Origin: Halomonas alkaliantarctica
GTDB lineage: Bacteria; Pseudomonadota; Gammaproteobacteria; Pseudomonadales; Halomonadaceae
Reading direction: 5' to 3'
NCBI RefSeq assembly: GCF_029854215.1
Contig: NZ_CP122961.1
Location: 3,968,001-4,032,000, forward strand
DNA length: 64,000 bases
Each line of letters starts with the position of its first letter. Positions within the stretch are counted from its first letter, which is position 1. Position numbers and translations under genes: made by a program. The notes under the pieces were generated by a model, which was given only the letters and a program-made list of their open reading frames with translations, was not told the origin of the DNA and did no database searches. Of this stretch, positions 51,623 through 58,857 are shown one piece after another.

Positions 51623-51676
51623 GTTAACAGACTTTAAAAAAACAGCTCTTAAAAACAGCCAAAAAAGGATAAAAGC

Positions 51677-52075
51677 ATGATTGAAAAGCTGTTTATCGAC
51701 CGCGCGCCACAGCCTATCGCGCCGTTTTCCCACGCCTGCCGCGTCGGCGATCTGGTGTTTATCACTGGGCAAATGCCGACGGTGCCGGAAACCAACGAAA
51801 TGCTATTGGGTACTTTCACCGAGCAGACCCATCGGGTGATGCAGAACCTGGCGATCGTGCTAGAAGAAGTTGGTAGCGCCTTCGAATATGTGGTGCAGTC
51901 CCGGGTGTTTATTACCAATATGGGCCACTTTGACGAGGTCAATAAGGTATACGCGAGCTACTTTCCCCAACCGCTGCCTACCCGCACCTGCATTGGCGTG
52001 ACCGGCCTAGCGGGCGGAGCCGATGTGGAAGTCGATATGATTGCCTGGATTCCGCCTGCGAAAGACGGCGCCTAA
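51677..52075 (+). CDS. RidA (YjgF/UK114) family protein
   Basis: 132 residues, the family's usual size. RidA proteins hydrolyse reactive enamine/imine intermediates made by PLP enzymes; several paralogues have other or unknown substrates. The substrate carboxylate-binding Arg is present in LPTRTCIGVTGLA (~104-116), as are the N-terminal FITGQMPTVPE turn and the Glu near the C-terminus (DVEVDMIAWIP). Lying after aapJQMP it may act on amino-acid-derived imines. Its stop TAA overlaps the stop of the convergent phosphatase gene. Confidence 0.88.
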   Translation: MIEKLFIDRAPQPIAPFSHACRVGDLVFITGQMPTVPETNEMLLGTFTEQTHRVMQNLAIVLEEVGSAFEYVVQSRVFITNMGHFDEVNKVYASYFPQPLPTRTCIGVTGLAGGADVEVDMIAWIPPAKDGA

Positions 52076-52665
52076 CCACCTACTTGGGTGATGCTCGCGG
52101 GAAGTAACGGAGGCTGTTCACGGTGCTGGGTAAGAGGCTTTTTAGCCAACGCCGTTAACAGTATTTGCAACGGGTCACCGTGACTGACGAGCAGGATGGT
52201 GTCGCCGCTTACCTGTTGCTCCCAATCAGCTATTACTGCTTGCATACGTTGCGCCACCGCACTCAAGGCTTCCACCTGATGGTGACGATGCTCGGCATCC
52301 TCGGCATCTAACGCCCACACGCTGGGATAGTGATCGTCTCCCTGCCCCTCTAATTCACCAAAATTTCGCTCTCGCAAGCGCTTATCCACACTGGGCACTA
52401 AACCAAACCTAGCGGCTACTCGGGCAGCGGTTTGAGTGGTCCGCAAAAAATCTGAATGCACTACGCGAGTCGGTACAGGCCACTGCCAATCGGCAACTAA
52501 CTGGGAAAGCTGTTGCTCGCCATACTCAGAAAGACCGAAGTTTTCTATTCCTCGCTCTGGCGAGCTGACAATCACGCCCTGCTGATTGGCCTGGCTATGA
52601 CCGTGGCGCATTAATAAATAGCGGTTGCGCCAATGGTCGGAGAGGGGCTGTAAAGTATTTGACAT
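52072..52665 (-). CDS. Histidine phosphatase superfamily protein (phosphoglycerate mutase-like)
   Basis: 197 residues from the ATG at 52665; the frame is open to 52824, but the fold begins right after this ATG. The catalytic motif LMRHGHSQAN (~19-28) holds the phosphoacceptor His; Arg (HSDFLRTTQTA, ~75), Glu in LRERNFGELEG (~97) and the second His in LLVSHGDPLQ (~162) complete the site. Substrate unknown: it may be a CobC-, GpmB- or SixA-like phosphatase. No ribosome site is obvious. A Pho-box-like repeat overlaps its start codon. Confidence 0.87.
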   Translation of the reverse strand: MSNTLQPLSDHWRNRYLLMRHGHSQANQQGVIVSSPERGIENFGLSEYGEQQLSQLVADWQWPVPTRVVHSDFLRTTQTAARVAARFGLVPSVDKRLRERNFGELEGQGDDHYPSVWALDAEDAEHRHHQVEALSAVAQRMQAVIADWEQQVSGDTILLVSHGDPLQILLTALAKKPLTQHREQPPLLPASITQVGG

Positions 52666-52675
52666 AAGTTTGTCA
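52659..52675 (+). promoter_or_regulatory. Pho-box-like repeat upstream of phnD
   Basis: TTGACAT-N4-TTGTCAC resembles two direct PhoB repeats (consensus CTGTCAT-N4-CTGTCAY) with two and one mismatches. It is 164 bp before phnD and overlaps the ATG of the divergent phosphatase gene. The palindromic look means chance cannot be excluded. Confidence 0.4.
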
Positions 52676-52838
52676 CAAACCCTAGATTGAAGGTGTCTGC
52701 TTTCGAAAATAACCATCCTTGGCGCGGAATGTCCACTTACGAAACATTTTTCGTTTTCAGTAGTGGCAAAACGCAGCAAAGGAAACACAGTTCGACCCAG
52801 AGCAAGAACACAACAATAACGCACAAACGAGGCTTACC

Positions 52839-53831
52839 ATGGCAACTTCGCTCTTCCGCAAGCGCCCGCTTGCGATGCTTACCGCCGCATCTCTATTACC
52901 GCTCGCCCTGCTCACTACGCCCGCTTTCGCTGAGTGCGAACGCGGCGATTTAGATACTATTTACTGTGATGAAAATGGCGATATGGTCGCCGACCGCCCT
53001 GCCGATGAGTCTGAGTGGGCTAATCCAGACACGCTGATTTTTGCTTATACCCCCGTAGAAGACCCGGCCATCTATTCAGATATTTGGCAACCCTTTATCG
53101 ATCACTTGGCTGAGGTTACCGAGCGGGATGTGCGCTTCTTTGCTGTGCAGTCCAACGCGGCGCAGGTTGAAGCTATGCGAAGCGGACGCTTACATATCGC
53201 CGGTTTCTCTACTGGGCCTACGCCGTTTGCGGTGAATTTAGCCGGTGCTGTGCCGTTTGCGTTAATGGGCTCTGATGACGGCCAATTCGGTTATACCCTG
53301 CAACTGTTCACACACGTCGACTCTGATATTCATGAAGTGGAAGACCTTAAAGGTAAACGCGTTGCCCATACCTCACCCACTTCAAACTCGGGCAATTTAG
53401 CCCCACGCGCTCTGTTTCCTGAACTGGGCATTACCCCCGACGAGGACTACGAAGTGGTCTACTCGGGCAGCCACGACCAATCCATGCTGGGCGTCGTGGC
53501 TAAAGACTACGATGCGGCGCCGGTCGCTTCCGAAGTGGTCGAGCGGATGGCGGCACGCGGCCTTTACGATGAGGAGGACGTGCGCCTGATCTACGAATCT
53601 GATCGTTTCCCCACCACCTCGTATAACTACGCGCACAACCTGCACCCAGATTTGGTCGAAAAAATTGAAGAAGCCTTCTTCAGTTTTGATTTTATCGGCA
53701 CCGAGCTAGGCGAAGAGTTTGAGGGCGTCGAGAAATTCATACCCATCAACTACCAAGACAACTGGAAGGTGATTCGTACCATCCAAGCGGCCAATAACGT
53801 GAGCTATACGCCAGAAAACTTGGAAGAGTAA
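52839..53831 (+). CDS. phnD: Phosphate/phosphite/phosphonate ABC transporter substrate-binding protein PhnD
   Basis: Periplasmic receptor of 330 residues, signal peptide ~1-31 (TTPAFA-E). PhnD-family features: ACR-like AYTPVEDPAIYSDIWQPFID (~68-87), the FFAVQSNAAQVEAMRSGRLH stretch, and KGKRVAHTSPTSNSGNLAPR (~172-191) containing the Ser/Thr ligand-binding loop. Ligand may be a phosphonate such as 2-aminoethylphosphonate, phosphite or methylphosphonate. First of phnD-phnC-phnE-phnE. No C-P lyase or phosphonatase gene is in the window. Confidence 0.92.
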   Translation: MATSLFRKRPLAMLTAASLLPLALLTTPAFAECERGDLDTIYCDENGDMVADRPADESEWANPDTLIFAYTPVEDPAIYSDIWQPFIDHLAEVTERDVRFFAVQSNAAQVEAMRSGRLHIAGFSTGPTPFAVNLAGAVPFALMGSDDGQFGYTLQLFTHVDSDIHEVEDLKGKRVAHTSPTSNSGNLAPRALFPELGITPDEDYEVVYSGSHDQSMLGVVAKDYDAAPVASEVVERMAARGLYDEEDVRLIYESDRFPTTSYNYAHNLHPDLVEKIEEAFFSFDFIGTELGEEFEGVEKFIPINYQDNWKVIRTIQAANNVSYTPENLEE

Positions 53832-53838
53832 ACGTAGC

Positions 53839-53857
53839 GCACCGCCGCTGGCGGTGC
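53839..53857 (+). terminator. Intercistronic hairpin between phnD and phnC
   Basis: An 8-bp stem GCACCGCC / GGCGGTGC (53839-53846, 53850-53857) with a three-base loop, seven bases after the phnD stop, followed by GGTTATTG rather than a T-run. Confidence 0.6.
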
Positions 53858-53887
53858 GGTTATTGTCTCGACGATGGAAGCGGACAC

Positions 53888-54685
53888 ATGCTGGAAATTA
53901 CCAATCTGGTCAAACGTTATGGCCACGATGAAGCCGTGCTGAAAGGGCTTGACCTCAAGGTAGAGGGAAACAGCGTTGTTTCTATCGTAGGCGCCTCGGG
54001 TGCGGGTAAAAGCACCATGCTGAGATGTATCAATCGCCTGGTCGAGCCGACTTCGGGCTCGATCAAACTCAACGGCAATGAGCTGGTCAACCTGAAAGGC
54101 GCTGAATTACGCCGCGCGCGCCGCAAAATTGGCATGGTGTTCCAGGGATTTAACCTGCTGGATCGCTTAACCGTGATGGAGAACGTACTGGCCGGGCGGT
54201 TGGGTTACGTCAATCTCTATCAAGCAATTTCACGTCGTTACCCCCAGGGCGATATTGAGCGTGCCTTTGTACTGATGGAGCGCGTGGGAATAGCCCACTA
54301 CGCCAACAAGCGCGCTGATGAGCTTTCGGGCGGCGAGCGGCAGCGGGTAGGCGTGGTTCGCGCACTGATGCAGGAACCTGAAGTGCTGCTGGCTGATGAA
54401 CCGACTGCCTCGCTGGATCCACGCACTTCCGAGCAAATCATGATATTGCTGCAGAGCTTGGCCAGCGAGCTGTCGTTGCCGGTGCTGATTAATATCCACA
54501 ACGTTGCACAGGCCAAAACCTATACCGAGCGGATTGTGGGTCTACGCCACGGTAAGATGATCTTTGATGGGTTGCCTGCCGATTTCAACAAAGACGCGTT
54601 AGACGCTATCTACGGCGGCATTGAAGCACCGGACGATGCGATTACCGATACGCCCGTGGAGGAGCGCTCCCATGACTCCGCCTGA
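53888..54685 (+). CDS. phnC: Phosphonate ABC transporter ATP-binding protein PhnC
   Basis: ATPase, 265 residues. Walker A GASGAGKST (~35-43), Q loop MVFQGFNLLDRLTVMEN, signature LSGGERQRVGVVRAL (~147-161), Walker B VLLADEPTASLDP, and the ELSLPVLINIHNVAQAKTYT switch region with His. These features place it in the PhnC group of ATPases. Overlaps the first permease gene by 14 bases. Confidence 0.94.
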   Translation: MLEITNLVKRYGHDEAVLKGLDLKVEGNSVVSIVGASGAGKSTMLRCINRLVEPTSGSIKLNGNELVNLKGAELRRARRKIGMVFQGFNLLDRLTVMENVLAGRLGYVNLYQAISRRYPQGDIERAFVLMERVGIAHYANKRADELSGGERQRVGVVRALMQEPEVLLADEPTASLDPRTSEQIMILLQSLASELSLPVLINIHNVAQAKTYTERIVGLRHGKMIFDGLPADFNKDALDAIYGGIEAPDDAITDTPVEERSHDSA

Positions 54686-55484
54686 CGCCCCTTCAACAGC
54701 GCCCCGCACCTGGCGAAAGCCGCCGTTTATCGCTAATCCACTACTTCGCTATGGGCTGATCATCGTCGCAGCCGTCTATTTGGTCTGGGCTTTCGGCTCG
54801 CTGCCGTTCAATTGGGCGCGTATCTCTGAAGGGCTGCCCCGCGCGGCGCGGATTTTTAGCGGCGGCTTCCCCCCCAACTTAGAGCGCTACGAGCTACTGA
54901 TTACCGGCTTTAAAGAGAGCTTCCAAATCGCCATTTTGGCGACTTTAATGGGGGTTTTGCTCTCTATTCCCTTTGCCGTAATGGCAGCGCGTAATATCGC
55001 CCCAATGCCTATCTATGTCATTGGCCGTGCCGTCATTATTGTATCGCGCAGCTTTCACCCAGTGATCGTGGCGATACTATTTGTGGCCGCGGTTGGGTTC
55101 GGGCCGCTAGCCGGGATTTTGACCCTGACCCTCTACTCCATCGGTTTCGTAGGCAAACTGCTGGCCGAAGAGATAGAGGAGATTAACTGGGGTCAGGTAG
55201 AGGCCATGAAAGCCGCCGGGGCGGGCTATGTGGCGATTCTATTCTATGCCGTTTTTCCGCAGATACTGCCACGCCAAGTGGGCCTTTCCATGTACCAATT
55301 GGACAGCAACTTGCGCGCATCAGCAGTGGTCGGAATCGTGGGCGCAGGTGGCATAGGCGGTACGCTAATGAACGCCTTTGGTCGCTACGACTACGATTTC
55401 GCCTTTGCGATTCTGCTTGTCATCATCGCGGTCATTTTGCTCAGTGAAGGTGTCAGCGGCTGGGTAAGGAAAAAAATATGGTAG
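54672..55484 (+). CDS. phnE: Phosphonate ABC transporter permease PhnE (first)
   Basis: 270 residues from the ATG at 54672 (GGAG seven bases upstream, inside phnC). Six transmembrane segments; the family loop EEIEEINWGQVEAMKAAGAG (~173-192) contacts PhnC, and SNLRASAVVGIVGAGGIGGT lies near 215-235. Overlaps the second permease by seven bases. Confidence 0.92.
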   Translation: MTPPDAPSTAPRTWRKPPFIANPLLRYGLIIVAAVYLVWAFGSLPFNWARISEGLPRAARIFSGGFPPNLERYELLITGFKESFQIAILATLMGVLLSIPFAVMAARNIAPMPIYVIGRAVIIVSRSFHPVIVAILFVAAVGFGPLAGILTLTLYSIGFVGKLLAEEIEEINWGQVEAMKAAGAGYVAILFYAVFPQILPRQVGLSMYQLDSNLRASAVVGIVGAGGIGGTLMNAFGRYDYDFAFAILLVIIAVILLSEGVSGWVRKKIW

Positions 55485-56287
55485 ATCACGCACAGCAGCT
55501 TGCCGATCGTATTTGGCAGCGCTACGACCGCAAACAGCGCCTTATTCGTTACGCCGTTCTCTTTGCCACCTTGATGGTGGTGGTCTGGGCGGTGCGCGAC
55601 ATCGATATTTTCTGGCCCTGGGTATGGGATGCGCCCAATCAAATTTCTGCGCTTGGGGGGCGCATGTGGCCTCCCAGTGCCGCCGGCTTAAACGGCATTA
55701 TCGCGGCGCTTATCGAGACGGTGCATATTGCCACTCTGGCCACCTTCTTAACGATCTTTTTGGCCTTACCGGTGGCCTACATTGCCGCCCAGAACACCAC
55801 GCCAAACCGCGCTTGTTTATGGCTGGGGCGCTTTATTCTGGTCTCTAGCCGTTCGGTGAACACGATTATCTGGGCGCTGCTGTTCGTGGCCATTTTTGGC
55901 CCTGGCGTACTAGCCGGGATCCTTGCCATCGTGTTTCGCTCCATTGGCTTTATCGGCAAATTGATGGGCGAGGCCATCGAAGAGATTGACCGGCGTCCGG
56001 TAGAAGCCATGGAAGCCACCGGGGCTTCCAAAGCCAAAGTAGTCGCCTATGCGATTGTGCCTCAAGTGATGCCCGCCTTTTTTGCCATTGTGATCCTGCG
56101 TTGGGATATCAATATTCGCGAATCGACAGTGCTAGGTTTAGTGGGCGCGGGCGGTATTGGGGTCATTTTGCAAGGTGCGATTGATACCTTTGCCTGGCCA
56201 ACCGTGGCGACCATCTTAATTGCTATTATTGTGCTGGTGCTGATTGGTGAAGCGGTCACCAGCTTGCTGCGTAGCAAAGTGCTGTAA
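55478..56287 (+). CDS. phnE: Phosphonate ABC transporter permease PhnE (second)
   Basis: 269 residues, paralogous to the preceding permease; the pair probably forms a heterodimer, as in other PhnCDE1E2 systems. Family loop GEAIEEIDRRPVEAMEATGA (~164-183) and the conserved INIRESTVLGLVGAGGIGVI near 206-225. Last gene of the transporter, followed by a 16-bp perfect hairpin. Confidence 0.92.
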   Translation: MVDHAQQLADRIWQRYDRKQRLIRYAVLFATLMVVVWAVRDIDIFWPWVWDAPNQISALGGRMWPPSAAGLNGIIAALIETVHIATLATFLTIFLALPVAYIAAQNTTPNRACLWLGRFILVSSRSVNTIIWALLFVAIFGPGVLAGILAIVFRSIGFIGKLMGEAIEEIDRRPVEAMEATGASKAKVVAYAIVPQVMPAFFAIVILRWDINIRESTVLGLVGAGGIGVILQGAIDTFAWPTVATILIAIIVLVLIGEAVTSLLRSKVL

Positions 56288-56332
56288 TCCAAATTGTTTA
56301 AACCCAATGGCTTAAGCCTAGTTGCTTAAGCA

Positions 56333-56369
56333 ATGGCAAGCGTTTGACCTAACGTCAAACGCTTGCCAT
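56333..56369. terminator. 16-bp perfect hairpin after the phosphonate transporter operon
   Basis: Arms 56333-56348 and 56354-56369 are perfectly complementary, with a five-base loop (CTAAC). No T-run follows on the plus strand. It ends 39 bases before the host-attachment-family gene and separates the two units. Confidence 0.7.
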
Positions 56370-56407
56370 GGTTAGATGACCATCAACGACATGGAGTATG
56401 CACAGCG

Positions 56408-56836
56408 ATGACAACCTATATCGTGGTAGCCGACGCCGCTCGCGCACGTATCTTTACCCGTGATGCCTTAACGCTAGCGGAGCAGGAGAGCATGGTTCAC
56501 GCAGAAGGACGGCTGCATGAAGGTGATTTGGTCACAGATGGTCGAGGCGATGTGCACGAGTCGATCTCCACGACCTCTCGCTCGGCTGGCGAAGAGGGAA
56601 CGGCGACCAAGCACGAAAATGAGCTGTTTGCGAAAGAGGTTGCTCAGCGACTTTACAGTGCTCGCGTAGATAACAGCATGGAGAAACTCATTATGGTGGC
56701 GCCGCCTAAATTTTTGGGACTGCTACGCGATAAGCTTGATCCCCCTACCCAAAAGCTGGTGATTCATTCCCTATCAAAAGATCTAAGTAAAGCGTCACTG
56801 GCCGATATCCAACAAGCAGTTAGCGATTTACGCTAG
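56408..56836 (+). CDS. Host attachment family protein (PF10116-type)
   Basis: 142 residues from the ATG at 56408. It matches the 'protein required for attachment to host cells' family: start YIVVADAARARIF, middle STTSRSAGEEGTATKHENEL and the EKLIMVAPPKFLGLLRDKL signature (~93-111). The fold is related to the eRF1 domain 1/BaeRF group. The family name comes from a plant-associated bacterium; in a halophile the role is unknown. Monocistronic; the next gene has its own promoter. Confidence 0.85.
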   Translation: MTTYIVVADAARARIFTRDALTLAEQESMVHAEGRLHEGDLVTDGRGDVHESISTTSRSAGEEGTATKHENELFAKEVAQRLYSARVDNSMEKLIMVAPPKFLGLLRDKLDPPTQKLVIHSLSKDLSKASLADIQQAVSDLR

Positions 56837-56867
56837 CAAAATCCGAAACTTAACTATTATTCAACAC

Positions 56868-56894
56868 TAAAGAAAGGGTCGCTCTCGCCGATAG
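56868..56894 (+). promoter_or_regulatory. Sigma28 (FliA) promoter of the chemoreceptor pair
   Basis: TAAAGAAA-N11-GCCGATAG, matching the FliA consensus at the full -35 core TAAA and seven of eight -10 bases with exact spacing. The predicted start near 56901 gives a ~62-base leader to the ATG at 56963. Confidence 0.85.
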
Positions 56895-56962
56895 CATAGT
56901 CGACATTACAAACAGTACCTATCCCCTGTGTACTGACACGCACTTCTACGTCGAGAGCGACC
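56877..56962. repeat. Inverted repeat spanning the promoter spacer and the ribosome site of the first chemoreceptor
   Basis: Perfect 11-bp arms GGTCGCTCTCG (56877-56887) and CGAGAGCGACC (56952-56962). The left arm lies upstream of the predicted sigma28 start; the right arm ends directly before the ATG and contains the GAGAG ribosome site. Only transcripts starting further upstream contain both arms. Confidence 0.75.
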
Positions 56963-58843
56963 ATGCTATCCACCCTCCGAGCACGCATCCTATTGGCCGC
57001 ACTAGTGGCGATTACCCTCGCCCTGGTGATTAACGGCATTGCCAGTTACACCACCGTAAAACACCATAATAGCCAGCAAATAACGCGCAATCTTAGCGCC
57101 GTGGTTAAAGGTAATACGCAAGCTATCAACGAGTGGTTTAGCGCACGTTATACAATGCTGTCCAGCATGGATGATGCGGTTAATAGCGACGGTCCTCTTG
57201 CTGCGCTGCGTCAACTAGCGGCCTCAGGCAATTTCATGAGTACTTATATTGCCTACCCCTCGACGTCAGAGGCTATTTTTTCCGACGGATGGCAGCCCCC
57301 TAGTGATTACGATCCTCGCCAACGGCCCTGGTACAAAGGTGCGAGTGAAGCGCAGGATACGGTTATCACGGCACCTTACGTAGATGCTCAATCAGGCGGG
57401 CTGATTGTTACCTTTGCACGCCCCTTTTATCGTAATGGACAGTTGGCCGCCGTCATTGGGGCTGACATTGCGATCACTGATGTTATTGAGATCGTCAGTG
57501 GTATCGCCCCCACAGAGTCAAGCTTTGCCTTTCTCACTACTGACGACGGTACCCTGGTTGCCCACCCCGATGCGCAATTAACGCTTGAACCTTCCACGCG
57601 ATTGAGCGATGACCTGACCCATGACCGTCTCAACCAAATCACCCAATCAGATGAGCCTCAAGCACTGTCACTGCAGAATAGCAATAAGCTACTCATGGGC
57701 AGCCATGTTGGCGGCGATAGCGGCTGGCAGTTAGTCGTTGCCATGGATGAAGCCGAAGCCACCGCCGGCCTGCGGGCCATCGCCACTACCTCCATCGTGA
57801 CGCTACTGGCCGTCGCTGCCATTACTGCGGTTCTATTTGGCCTGCTGCTTACTTTCCTGCTGCGTCGTTTGCTCGTTGCACGCGACGCGATGAACAACAT
57901 CGCCTCAGGAGAAGGTGACTTAACCCGACGGTTGCCTGAAGAGGGCAACGATGAGGTCACCCAGATTGCCAAAGCATTCAACCGATTTGTAAGTAAGATG
58001 GAAGCCGTCTTGATTGATGTGCGCTCAAGCAGTGAATCCGTTCACCATGCGGCTAACGAAATTGCCATGGGCGGCCAGGACTTGTCCCGTCGTACGGACA
58101 ACGCTGCCGCTAGCCTGCAGCAGACCTCTGCATCGATGGAGGAAATCACCAGTACGGTTCAACACACTGCGGCATCCGCAAAAGAAGCCAACCAGCTTTC
58201 CAAAACTGCCTCTGAAGTAGCCAACGAAGGCGGCAAAGTCGTGGCGAATGTAGTCACCACCATGGAGGACATTACCAAAGCGTCCGACAAAATTGGTGAC
58301 ATTGTGACGTTAATGAACAGCATTTCATTTCAGACTAATCTGCTGGCGCTTAACGCCTCAGTGGAAGCCGCCCGTGCTGGTGAACATGGCCGTGGCTTCG
58401 CTGTGGTAGCTGACGAGGTACGCAAACTGGCCGGGCGTAGTAGCGAAGCAGCCAACGACATCCAGAAACTGATTGAGGACTCACAGAGCAAGGTGAATAA
58501 CGGCACCACTCTCGTACGCAATGCTGGCGCCACCATGCAGGATATCGTGGCGCACATTACCCGTGTAACCGATGTATTGGAGGAAATCAACGCGGCTACC
58601 AGCGAGCAGAGTGATGGCATTAATCAAGTCAATATTGCCGTCGCCGAGCTAGATCGCATGACCCAGGAGAATGCTGCAATGGTGGAGGAGTCCACTACCG
58701 CTGCTGAACAATTGAAAGAACAGGCTGACCACTTGGCTGGTACCGTGGGAGCCTTCACTCTGTCAAGCAGTTCAGTGCCCCAGGATGGCCGTCTTATGGC
58801 GCCCACTCCACTGCCGCAGTATGCGGTTACCTCGCTAGCATAA
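56963..58843 (+). CDS. Methyl-accepting chemotaxis protein (dCache sensor), first of tandem pair
   Basis: Chemoreceptor of 626 residues. Transmembrane helix 1 at ~8-28, periplasmic double-Cache sensor ~35-270 (ligand motif region [13 protein letters not shown], typical of dCache_1 receptors for amino acids or amines), helix 2 ~275-298, HAMP ~300-355 ([16 protein letters not shown]), then a signalling domain with the hairpin tip [14 protein letters not shown] preceded by [20 protein letters not shown]. No C-terminal NWETF-type CheR pentapeptide. Expressed from a sigma28 promoter; the second receptor begins 14 bases after its stop. Confidence 0.94.
   Translation: MLSTLRARILLAALVAITLALVINGIASYTTVKHHNSQQITRNLSAVVKGNTQAINEWFSARYTMLSSMDDAVNSDGPLAALRQLAASGNFMSTYIAYPSTSEAIFSDGWQPPSDYDPRQRPWYKGASEAQDTVITAPYVDAQSGGLIVTFARPFYRNGQLAAVIGADIAITDVIEIVSGIAPTESSFAFLTTDDGTLVAHPDAQLTLEPSTRLSDDLTHDRLNQITQSDEPQALSLQNSNKLLMGSHVGGDSGWQLVVAMDEAEATAGLRAIATTSIVTLLAVAAITAVLFGLLLTFLLRRLLVARDAMNNIASGEGDLTRRLPEEGNDEVTQIAKAFNRFVSKMEAVLIDVRSSSESVHHAANEIAMGGQDLSRRTDNAAASLQQTSASMEEITSTVQHTAASAKEANQLSKTASEVANEGGKVVANVVTTMEDITKASDKIGDIVTLMNSISFQTNLLALNASVEAARAGEHGRGFAVVADEVRKLAGRSSEAANDIQKLIEDSQSKVNNGTTLVRNAGATMQDIVAHITRVTDVLEEINAATSEQSDGINQVNIAVAELDRMTQENAAMVEESTTAAEQLKEQADHLAGTVGAFTLSSSSVPQDGRLMAPTPLPQYAVTSLA
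58031..58737 (+). repeat. Duplicated chemoreceptor signalling segment, copy 1
   Basis: Aligns without gaps to 60178-60884 at a constant offset of 2,147 bases, with only scattered, mostly third-position, differences. It encodes nearly identical cytoplasmic domains in otherwise different receptors. Confidence 0.85.
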
Positions 58844-58857
58844 AGAGATCAACAACA

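Noticed and set aside
56333..56369. CRISPR-like repeat
   Set aside because: One single palindrome, no repeated units or spacers.
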